A stretch of 64,000 bases of DNA from Hydnum rufescens UP504. Taxonomy: Eukaryota > Basidiomycota > Agaricomycetes > Cantharellales > Hydnaceae. The notes beneath the pieces were generated by a model. That model was given only the letters and a program-made list of their open reading frames with translations. It was not told the origin of the DNA and searched no databases. Shown here in pieces: positions 33,120-45,080 of the stretch (position 1 is its first letter; every line of letters starts with the position of its first letter). Made by a program: the position numbers and the translations under genes. The stretch spans positions 1 to 64,000 of the forward strand of contig MU129177.1 in the NCBI GenBank assembly GCA_014904985.1, in the 5' to 3' direction.

Positions 33120-34262
33120 GCACGAATATTCTCATTATTTTACCTCGCAGAACTCTTCGAAGCGGCATGAATACAAGCCTGAATGTCTTTGCCAAATTCT
33201 TAAGCCCCTGCCTCCCAGAGACAAGACAACCTCGGAGCCAAAAGATTCTCTTGAACGGCAGCGAAAAAGGAGCAACTTCCTGAGGAGTGCGGGTCGTGGG
33301 AATCGCAAGCACATCCAGAAAGCGAAATGATATGCACAAGCTATGATTTCTAATCCGCAGATTGCTCGGTCATGAATGCAAGTGACTTGAGTAGCGTAGG
33401 TGGCGATCCAAAGCGAGTATGCGCTTCCACCGTCCTCGGCTCTTCACAGAAATCACTTCCTAAGAGCGCCATATTCTTGCCTGCATAGTCTCCGGCGAGA
33501 AAACGACAAGGCAAGGGAAATATAGAACAATCCCTGTCCGAGAGCCTGGAGAGCGGCTACGTAAGGAGATGCAACATAATGTTTTCATGACAATGCAATG
33601 GACGTCGAGCCCCAAAACCAACCAAGTGCGGGGTGTGGTGGTGCGAAAGCATGAATGACACGCAGCAATGCATCGCGATACAGCTTTAGCTCAGGCTTGG
33701 TGCACGATCACTTACTATCGTTTTGGACCCCTTGATCGGCGTTCAGTCGGAGAATTGGCGAAACCCAAGACTTCAGACAGATCGCAACCGATGTTCCGTA
33801 AGTAGAGGCATGATCCCATGCCCTACGACCTGGTCCTGGATTTGTATTTGTTCCCCAAGAAGTGATTTCGAATCGTAACTCTTCCACCATGTTGTATTAG
33901 CGTCACTTGGTGACCAGCTTCTGCGCTTTGTGGTTTGGAGGAGCCAATTTGACACTGCAGAACCACGAGCAGCTCTTTATCAGAAATTTTTTTCAAAAAT
34001 GGCAGGACGAAATCGAATGGGTCAACCTCATTGATCGCGTAGCATTCCGGATGCCAGCGTTCGCCGTGGACTCAGTGAGGCCGTACACGAGGAGTGGAGG
34101 GATACATTCAGCGCATTTCAGCCAGAAGTGTGTCGAATACGGGAAATGGGAGTAGACCGGTTTATCATAGCAACAGCTTGACTCACGAGGGTCGAGAGCG
34201 TCAGTTGGTTGTATGTGGAACCTAATGTTGAGGCTCGGGAGTGCGTCCGGCACCCGAGCCAT
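33120..34262 (-). pseudogene. LIM relic with internal deletion
   Basis: Degenerate LIM gene. A damaged LIM segment lies at 34262-34000 (YSHFPYSTHFWLKCAEC, where family members have YCRFHYSTRFAPKC), the IWDHLSTYE-like region at 33900-33700, and the C-terminal domain at 33530-33130 (RQGLKNLAKTF). Near 33530 sequence from the C-terminal domain is joined directly to the GTCCGAGAGCCTGGAG segment that in A1 lies near 23218, so the Pro-rich exon is deleted. Zinc ligands and frames are lost. Confidence 0.75.
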
Positions 34263-34559
34263 CGTTGTACGTTTGATAGGTAATAGTGAGCGCCAGAGAG
34301 AAGGTTATGGGAGGGAAATCTTCGAGAACTTCAGAAGAATAAGCACACGGCTGCCTCCCAGACGAGGCTGCTCTTCCAGTCTGGTGATTTATTTACGAGA
34401 AATCACTCTGCGTAGGAAATTCCTCGGGCGAACCATAGCCTTGAACGCAGGGGATGAGATTGAGGATAACGAGGATACATGTACAGGAGCTGGAGGCAAC
34501 TTAGCTCGGTTTTCGCGAGAATCCGAAGATTCACATACACCGCAAAATTATTCGGAATA

Positions 34560-35223
34560 CTGAAGTCGTCCTTCATCAGCGTGCAGTGCCCAATCCAGGA
34601 CATCCAGACTGACGTCGGGCGATTCGATTCTGAGGCCTCGTTCCGAAATTTTGTCCTCAGACCGACTTGTGACCTGGACACACTGTTCGTGAGGGGGCTC
34701 AGCACAAGGAGGCATAATCAGCACCACTCCGATACCTCCCGAAGGATAGGACTGCGCCTAAGAAATCCTACATTCCGTGAAAACGCGGAAAGCATATGCG
34801 ATAATGTGCGCCTCCTATTTCGAGTCGTGTCTCGAGCCACTTCGGAGTATCGATCCCAGACGAAGCGCCTTCTCGTCTACTATCCTGCTTCATATTCTCG
34901 GAGTCAGATCGTTTGATCCACTGGGTCCACGGCCTCGGAAAGGACGAATAAGAGAACAACAGATGAACGTCACCGGTTGAATCGAGTTGTGGTAGGTGGG
35001 GCAGTCCAGATAGAATGAGTGCTTCCAGGTATTTAGCTGCTCGCAATATACTCAGGGAAAGGATTGAATCTGAAACCAGGATGGAAGGCCCAAGATACCA
35101 CAAATGAATATCCGCCTCTCCTTTCGAGAATATGATGACCCCAAGGGTCTGTCCACTTCTCCTGCTCCCAAAATCCCGTCTCTCGTCCACTCTATATCGA
35201 TTGATACAATACCTTATTCTCAA
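34560..35223 (-). pseudogene. Unrecognised minus-strand coding relic
   Basis: Open at 35223-34768 with coding-like runs (KYLEALILSGLPHLPQ, GDVHLLFSYSSFPRPW, RLEIGGAHYRICFPRFHG). The next stretch to 34560, in another frame, reads SYPSGGIGVVLIMPPC and LDVLDWALHADEG. I do not recognise the family. No acceptable intron joins the two parts (only about 20 nt separate them), so a frameshift is likely. Confidence 0.35.
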
Positions 35224-35229
35224 GTTAAG

Positions 35230-36060
35230 ATAACTCTTTAACCAAGACTCCGTAACGCAGCGTCATTCTGGAATATCCAGCGGGCCAGGACTATCACCAT
35301 CTAGGCCCAGTTGCTGGGGTTGGAGTCTTTGTCATCAGTGTGACAAGATACGTGGGGTATAGTCCAATATCTAACTCAACAGAGTGCTCAGCAGTGCCAA
35401 AGTGAGCCAATCACAATTCCGAGACTGAAATAGTGTATGGGCTACCACAGAGTACACCACAGTACACTGGAGTCCCATCAAGAAACATCCTTTTTGAGGC
35501 AATGCTTGCCGTGACAGCGTGTAAAGTTGGCGAGAGTGGTTGGAAAGCCCCAAGTCAGGCAATGTGGCCAAACTTGGGGCATTCTCAGCCTTTGTCGTCT
35601 ACCTTCACGGCGGCCATGGGTTCATTTTGCTATCAAGCCCGATGATGGGTATCGCTCTCAACCTGCGCAGGATTGATTTGTCTTTTCGAAATGTGGCCGC
35701 TCCTGATCCAGCGGCCGCTCCCGGTACCATCCAGACATTCGACGTTCAGCCACCACTCAGTGGAAGACGGTTACTGGCCACAAATAATGCATCAAAGGAA
35801 ACGTAATACACCCATTCCTGGGAGATACGAGATGCGACCACACGGTATGCCCGCTCCGTGATTCTTCTATAGATCTCAGGGCCTTCTTCGTTCCATCTCG
35901 CCTGACAGTCAGCAGCCACAACGTGCCCATCCAGGACATGGGACATTGATCATGGGTATACAAAAAAATTCCCTGAGTTTCTTTGTGGGAATCCTGCCCG
36001 TCACAAGATCCTATGACAAACTCATCTAGAACCCTGCGCGTCCACCATATAAGTAGCTTG
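35230..36060. other. No recognisable feature
   Basis: Several short overlapping frames on both strands. Nothing was found that could be tied to a family, and no repeat or RNA was found. Confidence 0.4.
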
Positions 36061-37300
36061 CGCCCACAACCCCCTCTTTCCTCGTCCCCTCCTCTCCTCT
36101 CCCCTAGATTTTCTCGCTTCAACAGATACAATACACTCTTTACAGCGCCCGCCAATCCTCAACGTTCAGCCAGTCTTCTGCTTGCTTCTGGCCATCACCC
36201 TCCACGTCGCAGGCACCCATTTCGACTCCGGGATATTTCACCATCTCGAGGCCCTCGTTTTCGCCACCTTATGGTGCCACTGACACTCTCGCCACCCTCC
36301 GAAAATTATCGCGGCCTTTTCCCACTCTTCTTCATACCTCCTTGTTCGCCGCGCCTCGTTTCCTGCATTCGGGGCACTGCGTTTTCCCTGGGTTGGTGCT
36401 CCTAGCTCAGGTAGCTTCGTGTAGTCAAGAAAGGTATGCACGCACCACGGGCTTTGACCCATAGCCACATGCCCCATTCCCGTCACCATAAAATTGACCA
36501 CTGTATAGTTACCCTTCCCTCTCGACACATTCGCGGACTGGATTCGGAACTACACCTTTAACCCAGGTCAACCCACTCTTGGTGACACTAGCCCGATCCT
36601 TCCCTCGCCCTCGCCCTACTCTCTGCTCTTGTCTATTATGCATACTGGTGTTCCCTGTTGCCCGCAACTGTCAACACCCCCTGGCTCATGGTGTTACAGA
36701 CATGGCCACCGAGCTCGTTATCCGATGGTATCGAGGGCAGATTCATATCCACCGGAAATGCCGCGCATGAGACCTGTGAGGTCTAGAAAGCATGGTATTG
36801 AGTCGGAAAATGATGGCACTTCGATTCGTCATGGACACCGCTCCTTGACCAGGCCTGTTGTTCCCCTAGGATCCTTTGCGCTATGGGGTGTTTTACGCCG
36901 ATGCGACTCATCTTGGAAGCCTCTGCTCTTCCTCTCCTGTTAACGCATCGGACGGTCGTTACAGGAGAAGAAAGCCAGTGCCCCCATCGTTAAAGATCTA
37001 ACTAAGCTGAAGCTCATGAGTTGTGATCTTCAGTCTAACTACATCGTCAACACTATGGCCTCCCGTGAAATGCGTACCCATACTGGCCCCTGGCGAGTAT
37101 TTGAACAGGGATGTACTATCATTCTCCCCCTATATAGCTCACAATCGCGCGCTCCGAACGGAGCCCATCCCATGCATTGCGGCTGGAGAGAGCCCTTTCC
37201 ATTTGGCATCCGCATCCACGCTTTGACCCGAATCGCCCGATGCGGCATGCTGGAAATACAATCCAAGCAAGACGTCGAAAAAGCTGGAAAAGTACTGTAG
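36060..37300 (+). other. Possible decayed coding region, family unknown
   Basis: C-rich, pyrimidine-rich plus-strand sequence with short frames of gene-like composition (36100-36400 and 36620-36940), broken by stops and without clear introns. I could not link any part to a known family. It may be an old gene relic or simply UTR-like sequence. Confidence 0.2.
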
Positions 37301-38950
37301 TGGGGTAAGGACCCTCGTCATCTTGTCGTCTCTGTTATCCTTGCGCAACCTCACTGAACAGTCCTTGATAATAGCCCCCGAGACTACATCGATTCCCTTT
37401 CAATCGTGCATACCCTAGAGTGCACGTGTCAACGCGGTATGCGGGAAAAACGTTGAGCGGGAAAACTCTGCGTGAAAGCGCATTACGGCGGTGGCCTGTT
37501 AGCACGGTGGTGAGATGCAAACGAAAGGGGGAGGGGGGAGGGGATCCTAGTTTTCGAAGGGGTATATCGCCTTGTTATATCAAGGCTCTTCCAACGAATA
37601 ATTCACATTCTCGTCCCTGCCACACGAGAATGTCCATGATCCAGTTCATCTACAGCGAATAGAAGCTAGACTTGCAATACCATTCGCGAATTTGAGGAAG
37701 AAGTTACCTAGGACATTAATCGAGGGGGGTCGAAACAGGGTGAAGAAGGTGGGAGCCGGGGCTAAACAATACACAGTATCGTCGCAGTGTCATATACAGT
37801 AGTCTCATGCACAGGGGAACTATCCGAGCAAGGCAAGCTAAGGTCTGGCTCAAATATATGGAGGGACCTTGTGAATCGGTATGAATTGTGGCAAGAGTCA
37901 GCCGATTTTATAATATTGGTTCGTCACGGCTTGTTCGCGAAGGTATCCACAGGATCACTGACGGAGGACATGTTCATTCGGAAATGCCCAGGATCAAAAC
38001 ATGAATACGAAGCAGAATGAACAGATGCATGTGGATTACAGAAGAGCTAGAAGCACTAGCAAAAAGGGGGATAAAACAAGAGACGCCTGGTGGAGGAGAA
38101 ATCACATGCTCGTTGTCGGGAGGGCAGGGCTTTAAATAAAAATAAAAACGTTTCTATGGCCTTCGGATGAATGGTCAGATGATGAATTCTTGCGAAAGCG
38201 AAGACCTCTTTTGGGGCCTATACACACAGCAGCTTCCTGAAAACTGCATTTCGCCCCGTTATAATTAACAACATCGCGTGATTTTGGCCACAGTACTACG
38301 TAGTCGAGCCACGGAAGTTCCACTCCGCCCGGACCACAGAATGCGACCACTTCATATCGAGGTACCGCGGGCCGCACCAAAGTGGGATGAAGCAGTGTAT
38401 TGCTGTATGTCTAGATGTATCCGATGGAACCGCGAGCTCCAATCACGTGACCGACCGGGCGACGCGCCAACATTTGCAAAACAGAACGCAACAGAATGTG
38501 TCGCGGGGTGCACGGCTATTTTTCCATGCTCAAAACGGAGGGGCGGGCTGGGTTGATTCTTCAGACCACACTCACGTAGGATACTTTATAGTACACTACC
38601 GGTCTTGCAACTTTACTGTTGCCACACATTCAACACCATTCGATGATACCATCCGCGCTGCCTTTATCCGAGGCTGCCTTTGCATTTGTGTGCGTGGGTT
38701 CGATGACAGATCCGGGCACTCTTTGTTGAGTGCTCGGGGGGCATAGCGCGGTCTCTCTGATGGTGGGATTCTTCTTTCCCTTGTTTTGACCTAACCCTAA
38801 CCAGCTTGGATCTATTCGATACCAAAAGGGAAGGCAGATGTAGTATGGAAATTCATGACCAGAACCAGCCTTAGCATTTGGGTCTCGCTCCTAACCCTAA
38901 ATGCTTTAAGAGAGCTGTAACTAGTACGTAGGTTGTAACGACATTTAGAT
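37300..38950. other. Non-coding sequence before the kinase-like array
   Basis: No supported gene in 1.6 kb. Near 38790 and 38890 are CTAACCCTAACC and CTCCTAACCCTAAATG. The second belongs to a motif repeated at the 3' side of several kinase-like copies. Confidence 0.45.
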
Positions 38951-38960
38951 TCTATTCCAT

Positions 38961-39775
38961 TCAATCCCATGGCTCAATAACCTCCCCTAGAGGAAGATTC
39001 CTCACGATGCCGTGCATCCATGAGGCCTGCCAATCTGTGAGTATCCAAGCCTCCCCATTCGTCTTCTTGCATGACTCAATATCGATCATTCGATGCGTAT
39101 ATATGTGACCAGTGAATGGCGAAGGCAGGCTAGGCAGTGTCGTCCGGCCTTGGGGGGCAGCGACCATGTTGGAATAGCGTATGTCGCAGTGGTGTACTCC
39201 CAATTCAGTGATTTCATCATACATATCGTATACGCCCTTCCTGCAATAGAATTTTAGATTATGATTTATACGATGAAGGTGCCACTTATACTAACTTATC
39301 ACCGAGGGGGGCTTGTCACCCATTTTTTCCAAGAGGAGCACGGAGACATAATTCCTTGAGTGACTCATCTCTGTAAGCTGCTTACAGCCTTAAACCGCCA
39401 TTCTGGATTCGAATTCTCTGTATCTGAGCATCTCCCTGTGGCTGTCGTCGGGCGATTTCGGCGCAGCGCTTAGATCGCGCCACCTTGAGGACAAGGGGGG
39501 GAAGAGGAGCCGGAAGGGTTGTTGTCTGGAGCACGTTGACTTCATGAATGAAACTGGAACTGCCCCATCCTTTTGTTCTCCAAATATTAGGTGGCCTAGG
39601 TGTGAACAGCCCGAAAATGACTCTTCGGGTGGAGCGCCCTCATCCAACCTGAGGAAGGCAACGAGATCGAGTGGTGGCACAGTACGATGTAAAATAGTGG
39701 AATTGGTGCCTTCACTGTCTGCGATCAGACCATGTATGGTCAGTGCTGAAATTGCATTCAGAGCCTATCCAAAGG
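38961..39775 (-). pseudogene. Kinase-like copy 1
   Basis: The N-terminal exon reads near LNAISALTIHGLIADSEG (39770) to LIFGEQKDGAVPVSFM (39540). The part with the alpha-C-like helix (FYDELECLQG) is deleted around 39440-39460, where the flanking words are fused. The C-lobe at 39224-38961 keeps GVHHCDIRYSN (His-Cys-Asp instead of His-Arg-Asp) and HRMIDIES. Frameshifts also occur around the homopolymer at 39494. Dead as read. Confidence 0.8.
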
Positions 39776-39799
39776 AAGAGGCAGGAAAGCATCGAGTAG

Positions 39800-40320
39800 A
39801 CATCGGGAGTACTATTGGAACATCCATGGTATTTACGAGTTTCTCGTGGGCGGAACTGTGAATAAATCGATAAAAGAGGGTGGGGATTTCTGTTGAATTG
39901 TTGCTCACGGCGACAAGCGCCAATCCCTGACTCTAAAATCGGGTACCTATCACCGGACACCGCAGGCTGTAAATCCTGCCACCCTTGTCCGGGGAGCAGA
40001 TCGTTGGGGCTCGGGCGGGCGGCATAGGTGAACGAAACATGTGCTCCTGACATCGCAAGCGAGATAACGGTCGCTTAGAGGGCAAAAAGATCACCAAGAA
40101 CGGCACAGGACGTTCGGAGAAGGTAAGATGGAACGTAAGGAAACGAATTCTGGAGATTCAAGTGACGGGCTATGGACCGCAGAGGGAGTCCCAGTAAGGG
40201 GGATATTCGGCCTTGGTTGTGTGCCTCGTCCGCCAGAGAGAATGGATAATCATTTCCAACCTAAAAACTCACTATGAGAGAGCTGCAGCTTGTGTATGGT
40301 GTAACGACATGTAATAATTC
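39800..40320. repeat. Shared 5' flank of the kinase-like unit
   Basis: Contains words repeated upstream of other copies: TTTACGAGTTTCTCGTGG, GGTGGGGATTTC, CAAGCGCCAATCC and TAAATCCTGCCACCC. The same series occurs at 41365-41560 and 48550-48780. The duplicated unit is therefore larger than the gene. Confidence 0.7.
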
Positions 40321-41300
40321 TCATTCCCACGGCTCAACGACGATTCCATCGGGATATTGGTGACGATGCGATTCACCCATGAACCCTGCCAATTAGTGAG
40401 CAGCCAAGTCTCGCCGTTTGTCTTCTCACACTTGTTCGATATCGATAATGCGATGCGTATAGATTCGACCAGTGAATGGGGAAGGCACGCTAGGAAGCGT
40501 AGCCGGGCCTTGCGGGGCAGCGAGAATGTTCGAGTAACGTATGTCGCGGTGGTCCACACCCAACTCAGCAATTTCACCAAATATGTCGTATATGCCTTGT
40601 CTGGAATAGATTCTCAGATTATAATTTATATGATGAAGATCCCACTCACACCAAGTCGTCAGCAAGGGGGACTCCCATCGGGAGCGTGCTGCCCACTTTT
40701 TCCAAGAGGAGTACGGAGACATAATTCCTTGACTCACTCATCTCTTTCAGCTGCTTAGAGCCTTTGAACCGCCACTCTGGGTTCGAACTCTCCGTATCTG
40801 AAGACCTGCGAGTGGCTGTCATCCAGGGGCCGAAAGATTGCCCTTCCATGAGTTCTGCTTCAAACCATCCATAGCATCGGGGAAGTACGACGCCTTGGAG
40901 GCATTCCAGCTCGTCATAAAACCATGCCTCTCGGGCGATTTCGGCGCGGCGCTTGGATCGCGCGACCTTGAGGACAAGGGGGGGAAGACAAGCTGGAAGA
41001 GTTGTCGTAGGAAGAACATTGACTTCATGGACAAAACTCGATCGGCCCCATCCCTTTTGTTCTCCGAATATTAGATGGGCGTGGAGATCGCCAGGCTCGG
41101 GGAGGGTAGAAGTCGGCCTGGGAATGTAGGGCTTGGGAGGCCTATCACGTGCCGCCACGGAGGCCAAGTTGAGGAAGGGAACAAGATCCAGTGGCGCCAC
41201 AGCGCGATGTACAGTAATGGGGATATTGGTACCGTCAGAGTCTGTGATGAGACCATGAATGGTCAGTGCTGAGATCGCATTCAGACCCTGTCCAAAGGAA
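40320..41300 (-). pseudogene. Kinase-like copy 2, best-preserved N-terminal exon
   Basis: Small protein-kinase-like protein. The N-exon (about 41270-40648) encodes APLDLVPFLNL, LIFGEQKGWGRSSFVHEV, then PPLVLKVARSKRRAE with the candidate catalytic Lys, EAWFYDELECLQG with the alpha-C Glu, and YVSVLLLEKVG as hinge. After a roughly 50-nt intron the C-lobe has GEIAELGVDHRDIRYSN (catalytic loop H-R-D...N) and RIIDIEQ in the position of the DFG motif. A one-base difference just after IIDIEQ (near 40433) shifts the frame, and the remaining residues (TNGETWLLTNWQGSW) continue in another frame. The family is compact, lacks the usual C-terminal lobe helices, and its substrate is unknown. Confidence 0.8.
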
Positions 41301-41990
41301 GAATGTTAGACCGTATGAGAAGCCCGGGTAGATATCAGGAGTACCATTGGAACATCCATGGTATTTACTAGTTTCTCGTTGCCAGAACTGTGAATAAAGA
41401 GGGTGGGGATTTCCGTTGGATTATCGCTCGCGGTGACAAACGCCACTCCCCGAGTCTAAAATCGGGTATCACCGGACATCGGACACCTGTAAATCCTGCC
41501 CGGGGACAGATGGTTGGGGCACAGGCGAATGAAACATGTGTTCCTAGACGTCGCGTCAATTTTCTGGACGGTGGAGAGAAAATCCTCGTACTCGTTACCT
41601 ACGTTTGGGGAACGTTGTTCCATTGGTCCGCGTTTGCTGATCACGTACAGTACAATTCAACCTCATTCAAGGCTTCTTGGAGAAAACGGGTTAATCCCGG
41701 AGGGACTACGAGTATATATCTACCTGGAACATTTTTGCTGGTTGTAAATATGCCATGAGGCTCAGTAGACGTCTCTGTGAGTAATTGGCATTGTAGGAGG
41801 GCTCGTACAAGAACGTGACGCAGATGACAACCCCACCTGAGGGGTGCCATTGGCGTACACAAATCCTGATGTCACAAACAAGGTGACGATCACTTAGGCG
41901 AGTGCAAAGCTATCAGCGAGAACGGCACAGGAGAAGGCAAGATGTAAAGTGTACTGACAAGGGGTACATGGACCAGCACCGGGCTCGGCG
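41300..41990. repeat. 5' flank of kinase-like copy 2
   Basis: Repeated unit flank. The stretch 41590-41790 (GTTCCATTGGTCCGCGTTTG, then TTGTAAATATGCCATGAG) matches 48800-48975 near copy 5. No coding function was recognised. Confidence 0.7.
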
Positions 41991-42009
41991 TAGATAAGTA
42001 CTCTTGGGG

Positions 42010-42170
42010 CTCAGTTGCGCACAAGTGCTTGCTTGGAGCGTGCCCTTTTTCCTGCTGCGACAGAACGATTTGAAGATTGTCATATTGGACTTGAACTTGA
42101 TCTAGAGGATGTCCTTTGTATTACAATTTGAGGTGATTTTGGCTGAGGCCCTCTGGAAGTCAGCTTATGG
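42010..42170 (-). pseudogene. LIM-gene Pro/Ser-rich exon fragment
   Basis: About 150 bp matching the middle exon of LIM A1 around 22410-22540 (shared words TGCTTG, GTGCCCTTT, TGATTGTC, TATTACAATTTGAGGTGATT). Nothing of the LIM or C-terminal parts is nearby, so it is an isolated scrap within the kinase-like array. Confidence 0.7.
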
Positions 42171-42619
42171 TCACGAGATCGGGAAACCTCACTGGCATCC
42201 ATGGCTGTGCAGCTGATAGAGTACTAACCCGAGCCTAAGTTAGTAAAGAGTGTTTTATAACCAAGTACACGGAACATAACCTCAGAGCCCGATGACGCAG
42301 TCAATTGGCGTCTGCTTGAGAACCCGCCTAGCGCAAACAAAGCCGTACAGAGATAAATGAAGTTCTGGGGCGGTGTTTGCGGTCCAGCTTTATGGTGTTA
42401 CATCATTAATTGCCTCAAACTTATTGACTTCTATCATTTGAGTGCATTCTCTTTCATCTTGAGGTGCAAGAAAACCCCAATGTATCATAGTCAGCGAGAA
42501 AATAAATGGCTCATGACTTGGCTCGGTTCAGTTTTCAGTTGAGCCAGTGTGGCAACACTGCCCGAAGTCGATACAGCCTTCGCACCGTATCGTTCCTAAC
42601 CCCTAAATACTATAAAGCT

Positions 42620-42939
42620 GGTAAAACATATATAGGCAGTTCGCGAAACACATAAAATCCGGTGTGGAGCTCCACACGTCACAAGACCTTGCGGGGTGCT
42701 CAATGTCTGCCTGCCATCTTTGTCGTCCTGGGACTATGGCTGGCCCCGATGCACGCCCTGTCCATGACTGCGTAAATGATGGTTGGTATTCTCGCTAACC
42801 TGTCTGGCCGTCATTGTCTCCAGTTAGCCATTATGACGCAATCGGAACTTTCCGCAATGGACCTGGGACACCCAAGCCGCCAGCAAATCTTCCACAGCTA
42901 CCATGTAAAAAATTGAAAACTGCCTATATATATTTTACC
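42620..42939. mobile_element. 320-bp MITE with AGCT target duplication
   Basis: The ends are 22-bp inverted repeats with one mismatch (GGTAAAACATATATAGGCAG... and its complement). AGCT is duplicated on both sides (42616-42619 and 42940-42943). The related flanks of kinase-like copies 1 (38895-38935) and 9 (61885-61920) read through this point without the insert. There is no coding capacity. A palindrome TGTGGAGCTCCACA lies inside near 42663. The superfamily is uncertain; a 4-bp target fits no single group firmly. Confidence 0.82.
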
Positions 42940-42959
42940 AGCTGTAAGAGGCAACTATG

Positions 42960-44500
42960 TTGTAATAACATTTAGACTTTATTCCACTCAATCCCATGGT
43001 TCAATAATACATCCATCAGGAAGATTATTTACGATGCTGTGTACCCATGAGGCCTGCCAATCAGTGAGCAACCAAGCCTCCCCATTCGTCTTCTCGCATG
43101 ACTCAATATCGATCATTCGATGCGTATATATCCGACCAGTGAATGGCGAAGGCACGCTAGGCAGTATCGTCGGGCCTTGGGGAGCGGCGAGCATGTTGGA
43201 ATAGCGTATGTCGCGGTGGTCTACTCCCAATTCAGCAATTTCACCATACATGTCGTATATTCCCTTGCTGAAATAGATTCTCAGATTTTAATTTATCCAA
43301 TGAAGATACCACTTACACCAAGTCATCACCAAGGGGAACTCCTATGGGGAGCTTGCCGCCCATTTTTTCCAAGAGGAGCACGGAGACATAACTCCTGGAG
43401 TGACTCATCTCCGTAAGCTGCTTAGATTTTTTAAACCGCCACTCTGGGTTCGAACTCTCTGAATCTGACGATCTCCGAGTGGCTCTCGTCGAGGGGCCGA
43501 GAGATTGTCCTTCCGCGAGTTCCGCTTCGAACCATCCATAGCATCGAGGCAATACAACGCCTTGGAGGCATTCCAGCTCATCATAGAACCAGGCCTCTCG
43601 GGCAATTTCGGCGCGGCGCTTGGATCGCGCCACCTTAAGGACAAGGGGGGAAGATGAGCCGGAAGGATTGTCATCGGGAGGACATTCACTTCATGAACAA
43701 AACTGGAGCGGCCCCATCCTTTCTCTTCTCCAAGTATTAGCTGGACGTGGAGATCACCACGCTCGGGAAGTGTAGAAGGCGGCCTGGGAGTGAATGGCCC
43801 GAGGGCATCTTCGGGCGGAAAGTGCTCATCTAACTTGAGGAAGGGAACAAGATCGAGTGGTGGCACAGTACGATGCAAAACAATGGGAATATCGGTGCCT
43901 TCAGTGTCTGTGATCAGGCCATGAACTGTCAGTAATGAAATTGCATTCAGAGCCTATCCAAAGGAAGACTGTCAGAAGGTATGAGAACATCAGAGTAGAC
44001 TTCGCGAGTACAATTGGAACCTCCACGGTATTTACGCTCATCACTGACTTGTCCGCGGAGAATCGATTATCGATTACTGCACTGTTTTGACTGTTCAGTC
44101 ACCCGTGAAGAAAGCAAGAAAGCTGGTGTGGTCACGCGCACGCGTCACCAGGGTTTCTGAGTTGCAAATGATGGGAAATACTGCGAAATTACCCTGGAGC
44201 ACAGGTGGCGACTGCACGAGAATCTAGCCTCTGGGAGGTGATCCGTGTGTGCAAACTGGAAGAGGGTGGAAATTGAACTTAATAAACTTAGCAACGCTGA
44301 AAAGAGTCCATGGCACGAAAGATGGAAATGTGGTTCAAATCAAAATAAAAAATCTTTCCCCCTCTTGCCATTATTGATCATGGAGGATTCGAAGGAGCAT
44401 CGGCTCTCGTGGGCTGAGTCAGAACCCTCGCCGGGACTCTTTATAAACGGCAGGAAAACCGATGAGCTCCACAGCATGGATTATGTAACCATGTCACGTG
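42960..44500. repeat. Block shared with 61930-63480
   Basis: Kinase-like copy 3 plus its 5' flank. The match extends to ATCGATTATCGATTAC near 44062, AACTGGAAGAGGGTGGAA near 44256 and CCATGGCACGAAAGATGG near 44308. The partner block carries kinase-like copy 9 in the same orientation. Confidence 0.8.
42988..43965 (-). pseudogene. Kinase-like copy 3
   Basis: The N-exon begins LHRTVPPLDLVPFLKLDEH and continues to PAHLPPLSL, where a six-G run (43645-43650; seven in the in-frame copy 2) throws it out of frame. The frame resumes as ARSKRRAEIAREAWFYDELE and LLLEKMGGKLPIGVPL, then the intron, then GVDHRDIRYSN and HRMIDIESCEKTNGEAWLL to IIEPWD. Apart from the homopolymer and a few substitutions it is complete, so it could be functional if the G run is a sequencing error. 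Confidence 0.8.
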
Positions 44501-45080
44501 TTGGACGGTATAGCTCTTCTCCTTATCACTCTTAAACTCTTGGGATCCCTATTTGCATTTTTTTGTTCCGGAGATGGGTATGACACTTCGAGACCCATCG
44601 CCGTCGGGCTTGGTCCAGACCCTGCCAGACTTTCTCATTGAGGGGGCCCTGTGGATTGGGATTGGAATGACATAGCACTCCATGAGTTACCCACGACGAA
44701 TAATGTCAAGAATCGTCTCTCCAGTCACGTAGTAGGCTGTCGCCACAAAATTAGGCAATGGGGATCTGCGCGCGTTGATCGAAATCGCGGAGCTAGCGTT
44801 CTCATCTTCCATCTTGGGACTAGAGAGCATGATTGTCCATGTCGACTTCGCGTCGTCCAATGCGAGAAGCTCGCAGGCTCCCACACTGCAGGACTGCTTC
44901 CATGCCCGGCATGCAGGCATGCTGAAAGGCTACAATATCATTGGGGAACCGGTACGCCGGAGACGTGGAGGCAGTTAGTCCCAGTAGAACAAGGCCGCTT
45001 ACATTTATTGTTCAAGAGGTCCGAATATTACATTGTAAAGTGTAATTCGCCAACACACTGTCCAAAAAAAGGTGGTGAGA
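44500..45080. repeat. Segment repeated at 46720-47110
   Basis: Within it, about 44651-45050 aligns with 46720-47110: CCATGAGTTACCCACG / CCATGAGTCACCCATG, then GGCAGTTAGTCCCAG / GGCAGCTAGTCCCAG. On the minus strand both give short frames with related ends (VATAYYVTGETILDI / IATTYHVHQKTIPDI). The family is unknown. Each copy sits just left of a kinase-like copy. Confidence 0.6.

Noticed and set aside
34479..34916. Plus-strand frame of 145 codons
   Set aside because: Overlaps the better minus-strand reading at 34768-35223 and has no recognisable motif.
38790..38900. CCCTAA words as a telomere or interstitial telomeric tract
   Set aside because: Only one or two units occur at each place and they belong to the kinase-like repeat flank.
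43435..43460. GGGTTCGAAC-like words that resemble a tRNA T-loop, repeated at 40779, 43447, 56089 and 62378
   Set aside because: They lie in the coding sequence of the kinase-like copies (around SSNPEWRF) and have no acceptor, D or anticodon arms around them.
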